The position numbers and the translations under genes were made by a program. 64,000 nucleotides of DNA, from positions 1-64,000 of the forward strand of contig DASXVE010000019.1 of the NCBI GenBank assembly GCA_036504445.1, in the 5' to 3' direction. Below the pieces are notes generated by a model that saw only the letters and a program-made list of their open reading frames with translations, had not been told where the DNA came from and searched no databases. The DNA comes from Candidatus Aquicultor sp. (GTDB taxonomy: Bacteria > Actinomycetota > Aquicultoria > Aquicultorales > Aquicultoraceae). This document shows, piece after piece, positions 8,789-16,104 of this stretch (position 1 is the stretch's first letter; every line of letters begins with the position of its first letter).

Positions 8789-9486
8789 TTAACGCTTCCC
8801 CGGCAATCTTAGAAAACTGAAAACACAGGTCTGAGGCAGTGAGACTTCTGTGTCTAAAGTATACACAGACCGCATGCCAGTTAATTTTAATCGGGATGCG
8901 GGACGAAGCATTGCCGTCATCAAGAAGGCCGCTTTCTTTTCGGAAATACTCGAGAAAGCCGCCAGCCTCGTTTTCAACCGTATGAAGACCCTGATTGATC
9001 TTGGGCTATGTAGAACGATGCAGCTTGCGTGGAGCACCTCGAGACCGCGCCCCCGATATTCGCTCGCATGAAAACCTCGTGAGAACCCGATTGTTACAAC
9101 AATACCTAAACGCAGCAATTCGAGACGTGTTTCAGCCCATGCTATGACCACTTCAAAAACATGCGCATCGGCTTCTTATGGGATCCGGTGAGAAAACTGA
9201 AGGCCGCCGTGGCCGCTGCCCGCCCAGAATACCGCTGTCGAGCGCTCTATCTCCTAATTCCCGACCGTAAGCTTCAAGTTAAGCCTTGGTGTTATGATAA
9301 AGGCACGGCCTGCGGCAATCGCTGTGGCCGCCCACTTTGCCAGCCAGCGCTGCAAGTATTCTCGGCGTCTAACGATAAGCGGGTAGATGCCTTAAGTTTC
9401 CCCACAAATGAGTCTATGTCGACGCGTTGGGTTGTCCCCGCGCTTGGATTTATGAAAACATTTACGCAAGCGGTACCCGAATACAT
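8789..9486 (-). pseudogene. Possible decayed minus-strand gene, product unknown
   Basis: A minus-strand ATG at 9486 opens a frame with VNVFINPSAG, vaguely like the start of lipid kinases. After about 30 codons the more protein-like frame is a different one (REYLQRWLAKWAATAIAAG), and this runs to 8789 with two in-frame stops on the way. One frameshift plus two stops fits a gene in decay, but no domain can be named and chance open frames are not excluded. I do not assign a function. Confidence 0.22.
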
Positions 9487-9559
9487 GGCCGAGTAAACAC
9501 TAATCTCGCGCTATGTTTTGCATCTACCTCTCGCAGTAATCTACAGGCAGTTTCAAGAT

Positions 9560-9584
9560 GTTTAGGTGGTGGATATGTGGGTAT
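9560..9584 (+). promoter_or_regulatory. Sigma-B-like promoter of the KGG-repeat gene
   Basis: GTTTAG (9560-9565), 13 bases, then GGGTAT (9579-9584). The Bacillus sigma-B consensus is GTTTAA-N12 to 15-GGGTAT, so the -10 is perfect and the -35 has one mismatch. It lies 28 bases before the ATG of a GsiB-like gene, whose Bacillus relative is a classic sigma-B target. Confidence 0.6.
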
Positions 9585-9612
9585 GTAGAACTCCAAAAAG
9601 GAGGCGAAACTC

Positions 9613-9957
9613 ATGCCTGAGAACGAAAAGAAGCACGATATTACCGTCAGTGAGGCAGGTCGTAAAGGTGGCGAAACTACCGCAAAGAGCCATGGTCATG
9701 ATTTCTATGAGCAAATCGGCGAAAAGGGCGGCGAAACTACCGCGAAAAAATATGGTCCGGAATTTTATGAAGAAATAGGCCATAAGGGCGGTGAATCTAC
9801 CTCCGAGAAATACGGGCCTGATTTCTACAAGGAGATCGGCGAAAAGGGCGGCGAAGCGACTGCTAAATCACATGGACACGAGTTCTATGAAGAAATAGGC
9901 CATAAAGGTGGCGAAAAGGTAAAAGATCTCATCGAGAAAGGCAAAGAATCCGAATAG
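9613..9957 (+). CDS. KGG-repeat general stress protein (GsiB-like)
   Basis: 114 residues, highly charged and hydrophilic, with no membrane segment or signal peptide. After a short leader come four full 20-residue repeats, each starting KGGE and ending FYExIG, and a partial fifth. This is the stress-induced KGG repeat family (GsiB of Bacillus, plant LEA-like proteins), thought to protect during desiccation, starvation or heat. The ATG has a strong AAGGAGG box. It stands alone between a sigma-B-like promoter and a terminator, so it is a single-gene stress unit. Confidence 0.92.
   Translation: MPENEKKHDITVSEAGRKGGETTAKSHGHDFYEQIGEKGGETTAKKYGPEFYEEIGHKGGESTSEKYGPDFYKEIGEKGGEATAKSHGHEFYEEIGHKGGEKVKDLIEKGKESE
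9661..9918 (+). repeat. 60-bp tandem repeat coding for KGG units
   Basis: Units start at 9661, 9721, 9781 and 9841, with a partial unit at 9901. Units one and four share SHGH, and units two and three share KYGP, giving an A-B-B-A order. The period is exactly 60 bases with no indels. Confidence 0.9.
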
Positions 9958-9971
9958 CCACAGCGAAGTTT

Positions 9972-10006
9972 TAAAATAGCAGGTCTTGTGACCTGCTATT
10001 TTATTA
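9972..10006 (+). terminator. Terminator after the KGG-repeat gene
   Basis: AATAGCAGGTC, loop TTGT, GACCTGCTATT, then TTATT. The stem is 11 perfect base pairs, 15-20 bases past the stop codon. Confidence 0.8.
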
Positions 10007-10082
10007 TGTTGCAGGACGTTTATCCGTCTTCAAACTGCGGAAACTAGGATTATGCATATTATATACTGTGGAGGGCGTATTT

Positions 10083-10736
10083 ATGGTTGCCGGAGACCGC
10101 ACTACCATTATTTTTAGAATCACAGGACTAATGTGTATCGGACTCTCGCTTTTCATCTGCCTACAGGTTGCATATACCGACATTCGCACGAACTCTGAAC
10201 AGCAGCAACTTCAGGTTAGATGGAACCAAGAGGCAGCCAGGGCACAATCCGGGGACGCACAGAATCCGCAAGATATTTCGACAAGCAAATACGCTACTGG
10301 AAACCTGAACCAAGCCACCGGAAATTATGAGGAACCCCGAGCTATGCATGGCGAAGCTATTGCGCGGCTCGTCATCCCAAAAATCGGCCTAGACGAAATC
10401 GTCCTCGAAGGCATTCAACTCGATGTGCTTAAGAATGGTCCGGGGCATATGGAAGGCACGGCATATCCGGGAGAACCCGGGAATATGGTTATCTCGGGGC
10501 ATCGTGTCACCAACAGCCATCCTTTTTTCTATCTCGATAAACTTGAGCAGGGCGACCCTATCTATATATCCACACAATTAGGCACATACACATACTATGT
10601 GATCGATAAAAAGGTCATCGAGCCATCGGACATACGTATAACCCTTCCCACACGAAATACAGTGCTCACACTTACCACGTGCAACCCGCGTTTCAGCGCA
10701 GCAACTAGACTGGTTATCGTCGCAAGAATCTGGTAG
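10083..10736 (+). CDS. Sortase (class D/E-like)
   Basis: 217 residues. One N-terminal membrane helix (about 10-30), a linker, then a sortase beta-barrel. Catalytic residues are visible: H140 in VISGHR, C200 in LTLTTC and R209 shortly after. The enzyme cuts surface proteins at a sorting motif and joins them to the cell wall. ATG 10083 is chosen over the upstream GTG at 10068 because GGAGGG sits about seven bases before it. The next gene encodes an LPRTG protein, its likely substrate. The TLTTC motif and compact size suggest class D or E, but the class is not certain. Confidence 0.9.
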   Translation: MVAGDRTTIIFRITGLMCIGLSLFICLQVAYTDIRTNSEQQQLQVRWNQEAARAQSGDAQNPQDISTSKYATGNLNQATGNYEEPRAMHGEAIARLVIPKIGLDEIVLEGIQLDVLKNGPGHMEGTAYPGEPGNMVISGHRVTNSHPFFYLDKLEQGDPIYISTQLGTYTYYVIDKKVIEPSDIRITLPTRNTVLTLTTCNPRFSAATRLVIVARIW

Positions 10737-10846
10737 CGCGAACCCATGGGCTGCCTGCCGCGCAACAATATCGGCTATGTTTAAATGTTTACGCGAATTA
10801 AAGAGTGGCAATACTACCCAAACGAAGCGCGAGAGGGGGTGATTTT

Positions 10847-11224
10847 ATGAAACGATATCTGGTCGTTATCGTGCTCGTTGCCGTCTTAATTCTTGCGGTT
10901 TATATTGAAGCGTTTGCACAAACCACAACCACAACAGTCCCGACTACAAGCTCTTCATCGACGACGGTGAGCAGCACGACATCGACGACAAAAGCTCCAA
11001 CAGCATCGACAAGCGGAACGACCTCGACCTCCGTAGCGGGTACAACAAGAACAACGTCACGGCTGCGGCAGCGCAGTACATCAACAACGGTCTTATCGGG
11101 CACGACAAGTACCTCGCGCCGCACATTACCGAGAACCGGCGGTTTACCGATCAACCCGTTAATACCGTTTGCAGTGGGTAGTGGCGCTATCGCGCTGTCA
11201 TTTCTGCGTAACAGGAGGAAATAA
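10847..11224 (+). CDS. Secreted Thr/Ser-rich LPxTG cell-wall-anchored protein
   Basis: 125 residues: signal peptide (about 1-24, ending AFA), then about 65 residues almost entirely Thr and Ser with few others. A typical C-terminal sorting signal follows: LPRTGG, a hydrophobic stretch and the tail RNRRK. After processing only a short, probably glycosylated stalk would remain on the wall. ATG 10847 has a GGGGGTG box and is preferred over upstream starts. It follows the sortase gene by 110 bases on the same strand, which suggests a dedicated enzyme-substrate pair. Confidence 0.85.
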   Translation: MKRYLVVIVLVAVLILAVYIEAFAQTTTTTVPTTSSSSTTVSSTTSTTKAPTASTSGTTSTSVAGTTRTTSRLRQRSTSTTVLSGTTSTSRRTLPRTGGLPINPLIPFAVGSGAIALSFLRNRRK

Positions 11225-11253
11225 TCGGAGGCTACATTGGGGCTCTGCAAAAC

Positions 11254-11291
11254 ATAGGCGCAAGTAACGAGGCTACAACACTTGCGCCTAT
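11254..11291. terminator. Hairpin between convergent genes
   Basis: A perfect 12-bp stem, ATAGGCGCAAGT (11254-11265) and ACTTGCGCCTAT (11280-11291), with a 14-base loop. It overlaps the last bases of the GNAT gene and follows the LPxTG gene. T-runs are poor on both sides, so two-way termination is likely but not proven. Confidence 0.5.
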
Positions 11292-11773
11292 AACTTTAAT
11301 ATAAAATTGGTCATTTCCGGGCGCTCGGTCCAACCCATCTTTTTGTAGAACGAGCGCTCGTACGATTCTCTATCCTTCGAATTAACCAACATAAGCCGTG
11401 AGCATCCAATTTCTCCGGATTTGTTGATAATATCTGTTAGCAGCGCCCTGCCGATGCCCTTCCCCCGCTCAGATTCAAGAACAAAAAGCTCGGACACGTA
11501 CCCTTCCGGGCCCTCGAGGAATAGATAGGGCAGCCAGTGTGCGGCGGCATATGCGACGACACGCCTGCCTGCATCCTCGGCAACTACAATGTAATGGCTG
11601 GCGTCTTTGGCACAGAGTTCAAGATGATGAGCAATACGCGTTTTAGCAATATCAAACGGCTCTTTACACATGTGGTCGTGCCAGCCAAGATCGCGCAAGA
11701 GCATAGCCAGCGATCCTGCATCCTGTTGGCTTGCACATCGTATGTGAAATGCTGTTTCTGTTGGTTTCTGCAT
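11288..11773 (-). CDS. GNAT-family N-acetyltransferase
   Basis: 161 residues with a GNAT fold. Motif A is seen as LFVLESERGKGIGRALL (about 92-108), the acetyl-CoA pyrophosphate loop, followed by SRLMLVNSKDRESYERSFYKKMGW, typical of motif B. The substrate is unknown. The ATG at 11773 follows AAGGAG with good spacing. The gene is divergent from the MEDS gene and convergent with the sortase pair. Confidence 0.88.
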   Translation of the reverse strand: MQKPTETAFHIRCASQQDAGSLAMLLRDLGWHDHMCKEPFDIAKTRIAHHLELCAKDASHYIVVAEDAGRRVVAYAAAHWLPYLFLEGPEGYVSELFVLESERGKGIGRALLTDIINKSGEIGCSRLMLVNSKDRESYERSFYKKMGWTERPEMTNFILKL

Positions 11774-11934
11774 GCTGTGATCTCCTTAAGCACCGAGGCT
11801 TTCTACGCAATACACGTCTTATAACTGCTTATACACTATGTGTTCACCCGCTTACCGTACGACCCCCAGCTTAATAAGTAAGGTTTTCGATTTTTGGGTA
11901 TACTATATATATTAACTGAAAGCATGGTGTTTCT

Positions 11935-12567
11935 ATGAAAATAATTAAAGCAACCGATTATATAGACTACGATCTGCGTCTGGGCGATCATATAATCCAC
12001 TTTTATGATGATGACGACCAGCGTGCCGGGTTGCTGACCGATTTTATAAAAGAAGGGTTTCTGCAAAACCAGAAATGTTTATGCGTGTTTAATAGAGATA
12101 TCGCTGATGCGGAACAAGACAGATTAGTGAAGGACAACCTTGATCTCGGATACTATCTCCTTGAAGGACAGCTCGTATTTATAACACACGAAGCGTTTTT
12201 TTCGACCGCCGGCCATTTCGACGATCAAAAGCTGCTGGCATTAATCGTAGAAACCGTTGAAGTTGCGGCCAAGCAAGGCTGGGCAGGCGTCAGAATAGCA
12301 AACGAGCTAACATGGGCAGTAACCAACGGCCAGGATACCGATGCCTGGCTGCAGTTTGAGGCAAAAATCAACAACTACATCGGAAACCTCCCCGTTATTA
12401 TGCTCTGCCAATATAACCAGCGCAGAATTTCAGGCCAGGTTGTAACCGGTCTTTTCAAAACCCACCCTTATGTCATTCTCGGGGAAGAGATGCGTCAGAA
12501 CCCTTACTTCGTTGAACCTGAGAAGTTCCTGCAAGGATGCCAATCGGAAAAACGGCTCTACATGTAG
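11935..12567 (+). CDS. MEDS-domain sensory protein
   Basis: 210 residues. The opening GDHIIHFYDDDDQR and the overall layout match the MEDS (DcmR-like sensory) domain found in methanogens and methylotrophs, a RecA-like fold thought to sense hydrocarbon derivatives or to act in two-component signalling. There is no DNA-binding or kinase domain attached, so it is a stand-alone sensor module. It is followed after 166 bases by a rhodanese-fold lipoprotein. The ribosome-binding site is weak. A TATACT-like box lies about 40 bases upstream. Confidence 0.75.
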   Translation: MKIIKATDYIDYDLRLGDHIIHFYDDDDQRAGLLTDFIKEGFLQNQKCLCVFNRDIADAEQDRLVKDNLDLGYYLLEGQLVFITHEAFFSTAGHFDDQKLLALIVETVEVAAKQGWAGVRIANELTWAVTNGQDTDAWLQFEAKINNYIGNLPVIMLCQYNQRRISGQVVTGLFKTHPYVILGEEMRQNPYFVEPEKFLQGCQSEKRLYM

Positions 12568-12733
12568 TTTATGCAGCAAGCAATGCATGTGTATTGCGAT
12601 TAATTTTAGAGATATTTTTTTCGGTCTACGGCGAGCGTATAGGAATAAATCCGTGTTATACTGGCAAATGTATGTAAAAACCTTTGTCAGTGGCTCGCAC
12701 TTGCTTCTGGCAGCCGGCCTTAAGGAGGTTATA

Positions 12734-13207
12734 GTGCCTTACCTGCGGAAATACTTAGCTATCTTTGTCGCACTCACATTCATACTTATAGCTGTTGGAT
12801 GCTCGTCAAACCAAAACGCGCAAGATGTAAGTGTGGCGGATAGCCAAGAACAACAAACTACAACAACAGAGCCATTTATGACGCCGGTAACAACAACGGC
12901 TCCATACAAAAATATCAATGCTCAGCAAGCGGAACAACTTATAAACAACGGCGGTATCCAAATCCTGGATCTCAGAGACACATACCTTTACAGTAATAAG
13001 CACATTTTGGGTGCAGACTCTCTCCCATACACGTATTTGACAGAACAAATGACCAAACTCGACAAATCAAAGCCGGTTTTGGTCTACGATGACCAAGATA
13101 AGATTAGTAAGAACGCGGCAATGACGCTTATTCAGAATGGGTTCCCGCAGGTATATAACCTCGCAGGCGGTATGGTCACCTGGGTAGGCTCTGTCGAGCC
13201 CAACTAA
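12734..13207 (+). CDS. Rhodanese-fold lipoprotein lacking the catalytic Cys
   Basis: 157 residues from a GTG preceded by TAAGGAGG. Signal peptide II with lipobox IAVGC, a Thr-rich linker, then a rhodanese-like domain (about 58-155) with ILDLRD and the C-terminal NLAGGMVTWVG. Where active rhodaneses have the Cys loop (YCxxGxR), this one reads VYDDQDKISKN, so the sulphur-carrying Cys is missing. It is probably a binding or structural domain on the outer face of the membrane, not a sulphurtransferase. The longer upstream open frame is rejected on the ribosome-binding site and signal peptide. Confidence 0.85.
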   Translation: MPYLRKYLAIFVALTFILIAVGCSSNQNAQDVSVADSQEQQTTTTEPFMTPVTTTAPYKNINAQQAEQLINNGGIQILDLRDTYLYSNKHILGADSLPYTYLTEQMTKLDKSKPVLVYDDQDKISKNAAMTLIQNGFPQVYNLAGGMVTWVGSVEPN

Positions 13208-13315
13208 CGATACCCTAGTAATGCACCTGGACACGACCGGCCCGACAATAAACGCTTTACAAAATCCGAAAAGTAGTCGATACTATAAATAGCTAAGACG
13301 TGAATTCGTAAATGG

Positions 13316-13348
13316 GAACCCGTTATTAGATGGGTTCTTTATTTTTTG
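13316..13348 (+). terminator. Terminator upstream of the cold-shock gene
   Basis: GAACCC, ten-base loop, GGGTTC, then TTTATTTTTT. It lies about 110 bases past the rhodanese-lipoprotein stop and insulates the cold-shock gene. Confidence 0.75.
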
Positions 13349-13383
13349 GTCTATGTCGTAAACTTTACTGAGTACCTCATTAA

Positions 13384-13422
13384 CCTAGCGTCGCAAGCGT
13401 AAAGTCTTTAGACGCTAGGAGG
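13384..13422 (+). promoter_or_regulatory. 5'-UTR hairpin covering the csp ribosome-binding site
   Basis: CCTAGCGTC (13384-13392) pairs exactly with GACGCTAGG (13411-13419). The right arm runs into the AGGAGG ribosome-binding site (13417-13422). The 18-base loop itself contains the small dyad TAAAG-T-CTTTA. Masking of the ribosome-binding site by a temperature-sensitive stem would fit cold-shock control; the mechanism is inferred. Confidence 0.55.
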
Positions 13423-13430
13423 TGGCAATT

Positions 13431-13637
13431 TTGTCAAAAGGTACTGTAAAGTGGTTCAACGACGGCAAGGGCTTCGGTTTTATCAGCCAGGAAGATGGCG
13501 GTCCGGATGTCTTTGTACACCATTCAGCAATCACCGGCGATGGGTTTAAAACCCTTGCTGAGGGCGCAGCAGTTGAGTATGAGGTCCAAATGGAGGCCAA
13601 GGGTGCTCGTGCAGCCAACGTGACTGTTATTGGATAA
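13431..13637 (+). CDS. csp: Cold-shock protein, CspA family
   Basis: 68 residues from a TTG start. GGAGG at 13418-13422 gives eight-base spacing, and the product then begins [11 protein letters not shown], as is usual in the family. The RNA-binding motifs KGFGFI (RNP1) and VFVHH (RNP2) are intact. It is a single-domain OB-fold RNA chaperone that melts mRNA structure, cytoplasmic. The gene stands alone between two terminators, with a hairpin over its ribosome-binding site. The GTG at 13422 overlaps the ribosome-binding site and is rejected. Confidence 0.95.
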   Translation: MSKGTVKWFNDGKGFGFISQEDGGPDVFVHHSAITGDGFKTLAEGAAVEYEVQMEAKGARAANVTVIG

Positions 13638-13654
13638 CAGAAAAACGTAAAACA

Positions 13655-13687
13655 AAAACCTGCTAGTGATAGCAGGTTTTTTTATTT
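13655..13687 (+). terminator. Terminator after csp
   Basis: AAAACCTGCTA, loop GTGA, TAGCAGGTTTT followed by more T. An 11-bp perfect stem just past the stop. Confidence 0.9.
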
Positions 13688-13753
13688 TAGGAACATTCTC
13701 GAATTTCTAAGTTCTCTGGCAAAGATGTAAGCCCGCTTTCGCGAGCTTACTAT

Positions 13754-13827
13754 TGGCTGGGGGAGAAGGATTCGAACCCTCACGGACGGTGCCAGAGACC
13801 GTAGTCCTACCATTAGACGATCCCCCA
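13754..13827 (-). tRNA. tRNA-Gln (anticodon CUG)
   Basis: Minus-strand cloverleaf: acceptor TGGGGGA/TCCCCCA with the U1-A72 pair usual for tRNA-Gln, anticodon stem ACGGT/ACCGT with loop CTCTGGC (anticodon CTG, reading CAG), T loop TTCGAAT. CCA is encoded after a G discriminator. It sits directly downstream of gltX. Confidence 0.95.
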
Positions 13828-13898
13828 ATACGAAATCATCTCTACATGAGAGATTAACAGATGAAATAGTATCATGAAACAGCAACATTATCAAGATT

Positions 13899-15398
13899 CT
13901 AGCCGGCCGCCATCTCGAGCAAACTGATCGCCTCACTAAGGCGCTCAAGTGTAGTTTCGCGCCCTAGCAGCTCTATTGTTTCAAACAACGGCGGGCTTAT
14001 GGTGCGACCGGTTACGGCAACGCGTATCGGCTGCAAAACAAACCGTGCTTTCATCCCCGTTTCTTCGGCAAACCCGCGCAAGTGCTTTTCGATCTCTTCA
14101 GAAGAAAACTCGAACGAGGTGTCGGCCAGCACCTCAAGTGATTTGCGCAGGATATCCGGCACGCCCTCTTTTTTCAGGACTTTCTCCACCGCTTCCGGCT
14201 GGTATTCCACCTTGCGGAAGAAGAAATCCGCCAAGCCGACGATTTCACTTAACTTCACCATTCGTTCCCGGACGATCTCCGCGAGACGTCTGTACCAGGC
14301 ATCGTTGTATCTGCCGAGGTCGAGGCCTCGATCACCCTTGAGCGCGTAATCTTCCTCTTCAGAAACCGGTGCTTGCGGGATGATTCCAGCGTTCTTTAGG
14401 AACACTTTAAGCTTTTCAGCCAGTTCGTCCACAGAAAGCTCGCGGATATACACGCCGTTCAACCAATCGAGTTTTGCCGGGTCAAAAACAGCCGGTGATT
14501 TGCCGACGCCTTCAAGACTGAACTTCTGGATAAGTTCATCTTCCGAAAAAATCGTTTGGTCTCCAAACCCCCAGCCAAGCAGCGCTAGATAGTTGATGAG
14601 CGCGTATGGCAGATAACCGTCATCGCGATACGACTCGACTGCGGTCGCCCCGTGACGTTTGCTGAGACGCGTTTTATCGGACCCGAGAATCATCGGCAGA
14701 TGGCCGAATTCGGGCACCTCATAGCCGAGCGCCTGGTATACGAGAATCTGGCGCGGTGTGTTTGAAAGATGGTCGTCCCCCCTGATCACATGGCTGATAT
14801 TCATATCGTGATCATCGACGACAACGGCGAAGTTATATGTCGGGATGCCGTCGGTTCGAATCATTATAAAATCATCGAGATTTATGTTTTCGAACGATAC
14901 CGCACCTTTTACCAGGTCATTAATGATGGTAGTGCCTTCATTCGGCGAATAGAACCGGATAACGGGTTTGCGCCCTTGCACTTCGAACGCTTGTTGCTCT
15001 GCTTCGGTCAGCGTGCAGCAAGTGCGGTCGTACCTCGGTGCTTCTTTGCGCTCAAGCGCGGCCTTTCTTCTCTCTTCCAGCTCTTCAGGGGTGCAGTAGC
15101 ACTTGTATGCCTTACCCATTGCGAGCAACCTCTCGGCCTCTTCACGATAGCGGTCGAGCCGGTCCATTTGCCGGAACGGGCCTTCGTCCCACGTGAGACC
15201 GAGCCAATCCATCGATGCAATAATGGCGTGAATCGCCTCCTCGGTGGAACGCTCGCGATCGGTATCCTCAATGCGTAAAACAAAAACGCCGTTATTGTGG
15301 CGGGCGTATAGCCAGTTAAAAAGCGCCGTCCGGGCTCCGCCGATATGTAAGTAACCGGTCGGGCTTGGCGCAAAACGAACCCTTATCTTGCCTTCCAT
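13899..15398 (-). CDS. gltX: Glutamate--tRNA ligase
   Basis: 499 residues. Class I synthetase signatures: the HIGH-like HIGG in YLHIGGARTALFNW and the KMSKS-like LSKRHG in DKTRLSKRHGA, with the anticodon-binding helical part after about 330. It charges tRNA-Glu. Organisms without glutaminyl-tRNA synthetase use a non-discriminating form that also misacylates tRNA-Gln for correction by GatCAB. No glnS is in the window. The ATG at 15398, with GGAGG eight bases upstream, is preferred over one at 15428. tRNA-Gln follows on the same strand. Confidence 0.97.
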   Translation of the reverse strand: MEGKIRVRFAPSPTGYLHIGGARTALFNWLYARHNNGVFVLRIEDTDRERSTEEAIHAIIASMDWLGLTWDEGPFRQMDRLDRYREEAERLLAMGKAYKCYCTPEELEERRKAALERKEAPRYDRTCCTLTEAEQQAFEVQGRKPVIRFYSPNEGTTIINDLVKGAVSFENINLDDFIMIRTDGIPTYNFAVVVDDHDMNISHVIRGDDHLSNTPRQILVYQALGYEVPEFGHLPMILGSDKTRLSKRHGATAVESYRDDGYLPYALINYLALLGWGFGDQTIFSEDELIQKFSLEGVGKSPAVFDPAKLDWLNGVYIRELSVDELAEKLKVFLKNAGIIPQAPVSEEEDYALKGDRGLDLGRYNDAWYRRLAEIVRERMVKLSEIVGLADFFFRKVEYQPEAVEKVLKKEGVPDILRKSLEVLADTSFEFSSEEIEKHLRGFAEETGMKARFVLQPIRVAVTGRTISPPLFETIELLGRETTLERLSEAISLLEMAAG

Positions 15399-15480
15399 AC
15401 ATCCTCCAGGCATCTTGAATTTAGCCAACCCATATATAGTATCAAATTATACCACCCTTTATGAAGTGCCCTATCAGGGT

Positions 15481-15507
15481 AAAAGAAAAACCCGGTCAAT
15501 CCGGGGC
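15481..15507 (-). terminator. Terminator of the riboflavin operon
   Basis: On the minus strand CCCGG, ATTGA, CCGGG is followed by TTTTTCTTTT, about 100 bases past the ribH stop. Confidence 0.8.
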
Positions 15508-15604
15508 ACCATAAACTACTAGGGATCAGTCCATGCACGGTACCTAAGGAAATGTAGAACTCTTCACCCATAACTTAGTTTTAACCTGCGTTATTACCTA
15601 CCGG

Positions 15605-16066
15605 CTACATGCTTTTTACCAGATTGGCCATTTCTATAGCCGATACCGCCGCTTGCCAACCCTTGTTGCCGCTTTTCGTCCCCGCGCGCTCAATGGCTTG
15701 CTCAACATCATCGGTTGTCAAAACACCGAAGATAACCGGGACGCCGGTATCAAGACTTGCCTTAGCAACACCCTTGGAAACCTCATTTGCAACGTAGTCG
15801 AAATGCGGCGTTGAACCGCGAATAACGGCGCCAAGACACATGACTGCATCATAGCGACCGCTTGCGGCAAGCTTCTTTGCGACGAGCGGTATCTCAAACG
15901 CCCCCGGTGTCCAGGCAATATGGATATCATCCTCCGAAGTGCCATGGCGCTTCAACGCATCAATCGCGCCATCGAGCAGCCGTGTGCCGATAAATTCGTT
16001 GAAACGGCTCACCACAATCGCAAACTTCAAATCCTTTGCTATTAAATTACCCTCATAGATATGCAT
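15605..16066 (-). CDS. ribH: 6,7-dimethyl-8-ribityllumazine synthase
   Basis: 153 residues, the usual length. It joins 3,4-dihydroxy-2-butanone 4-phosphate to the ribitylamino-pyrimidine, the penultimate riboflavin step, and usually assembles as a 60-mer or pentamers. Visible family motifs are [32 protein letters not shown] with the catalytic His, and the C-terminal [16 protein letters not shown] box precedes the ATG. It is the last gene of the rib operon, 38 bases after ribBA, with a terminator downstream. Confidence 0.97.
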   Translation of the reverse strand: MHIYEGNLIAKDLKFAIVVSRFNEFIGTRLLDGAIDALKRHGTSEDDIHIAWTPGAFEIPLVAKKLAASGRYDAVMCLGAVIRGSTPHFDYVANEVSKGVAKASLDTGVPVIFGVLTTDDVEQAIERAGTKSGNKGWQAAVSAIEMANLVKSM

Positions 16067-16104
16067 ATCTAACCTCCTAATTACTTATCGCATCTATAAT
16101 TTGT

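Larger units (their letters stand above)
8535..9612. other. About 1.1 kb without a convincing gene
   Basis: Several open frames of 60-120 codons occur on both strands, but none has a ribosome-binding site together with a recognisable product. The last 60 bases hold the sigma-B-like promoter and ribosome-binding site of the KGG-repeat gene. Part of the stretch may be a decayed minus-strand gene (see 8789-9486). Confidence 0.5.

Noticed and set aside
8535-8830. ydaO-like riboswitch upstream of the NlpC/P60 gene
   Set aside because: GGGGAAGCG and AGGGTGCAGAATCAG on the minus strand are only faintly similar; the order and the second half do not match.
12470-12733. Upstream extension of the rhodanese-lipoprotein frame
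   Set aside because: It overlaps the MEDS gene; a strong TAAGGAGG and signal peptide mark the GTG at 12734 as the start.
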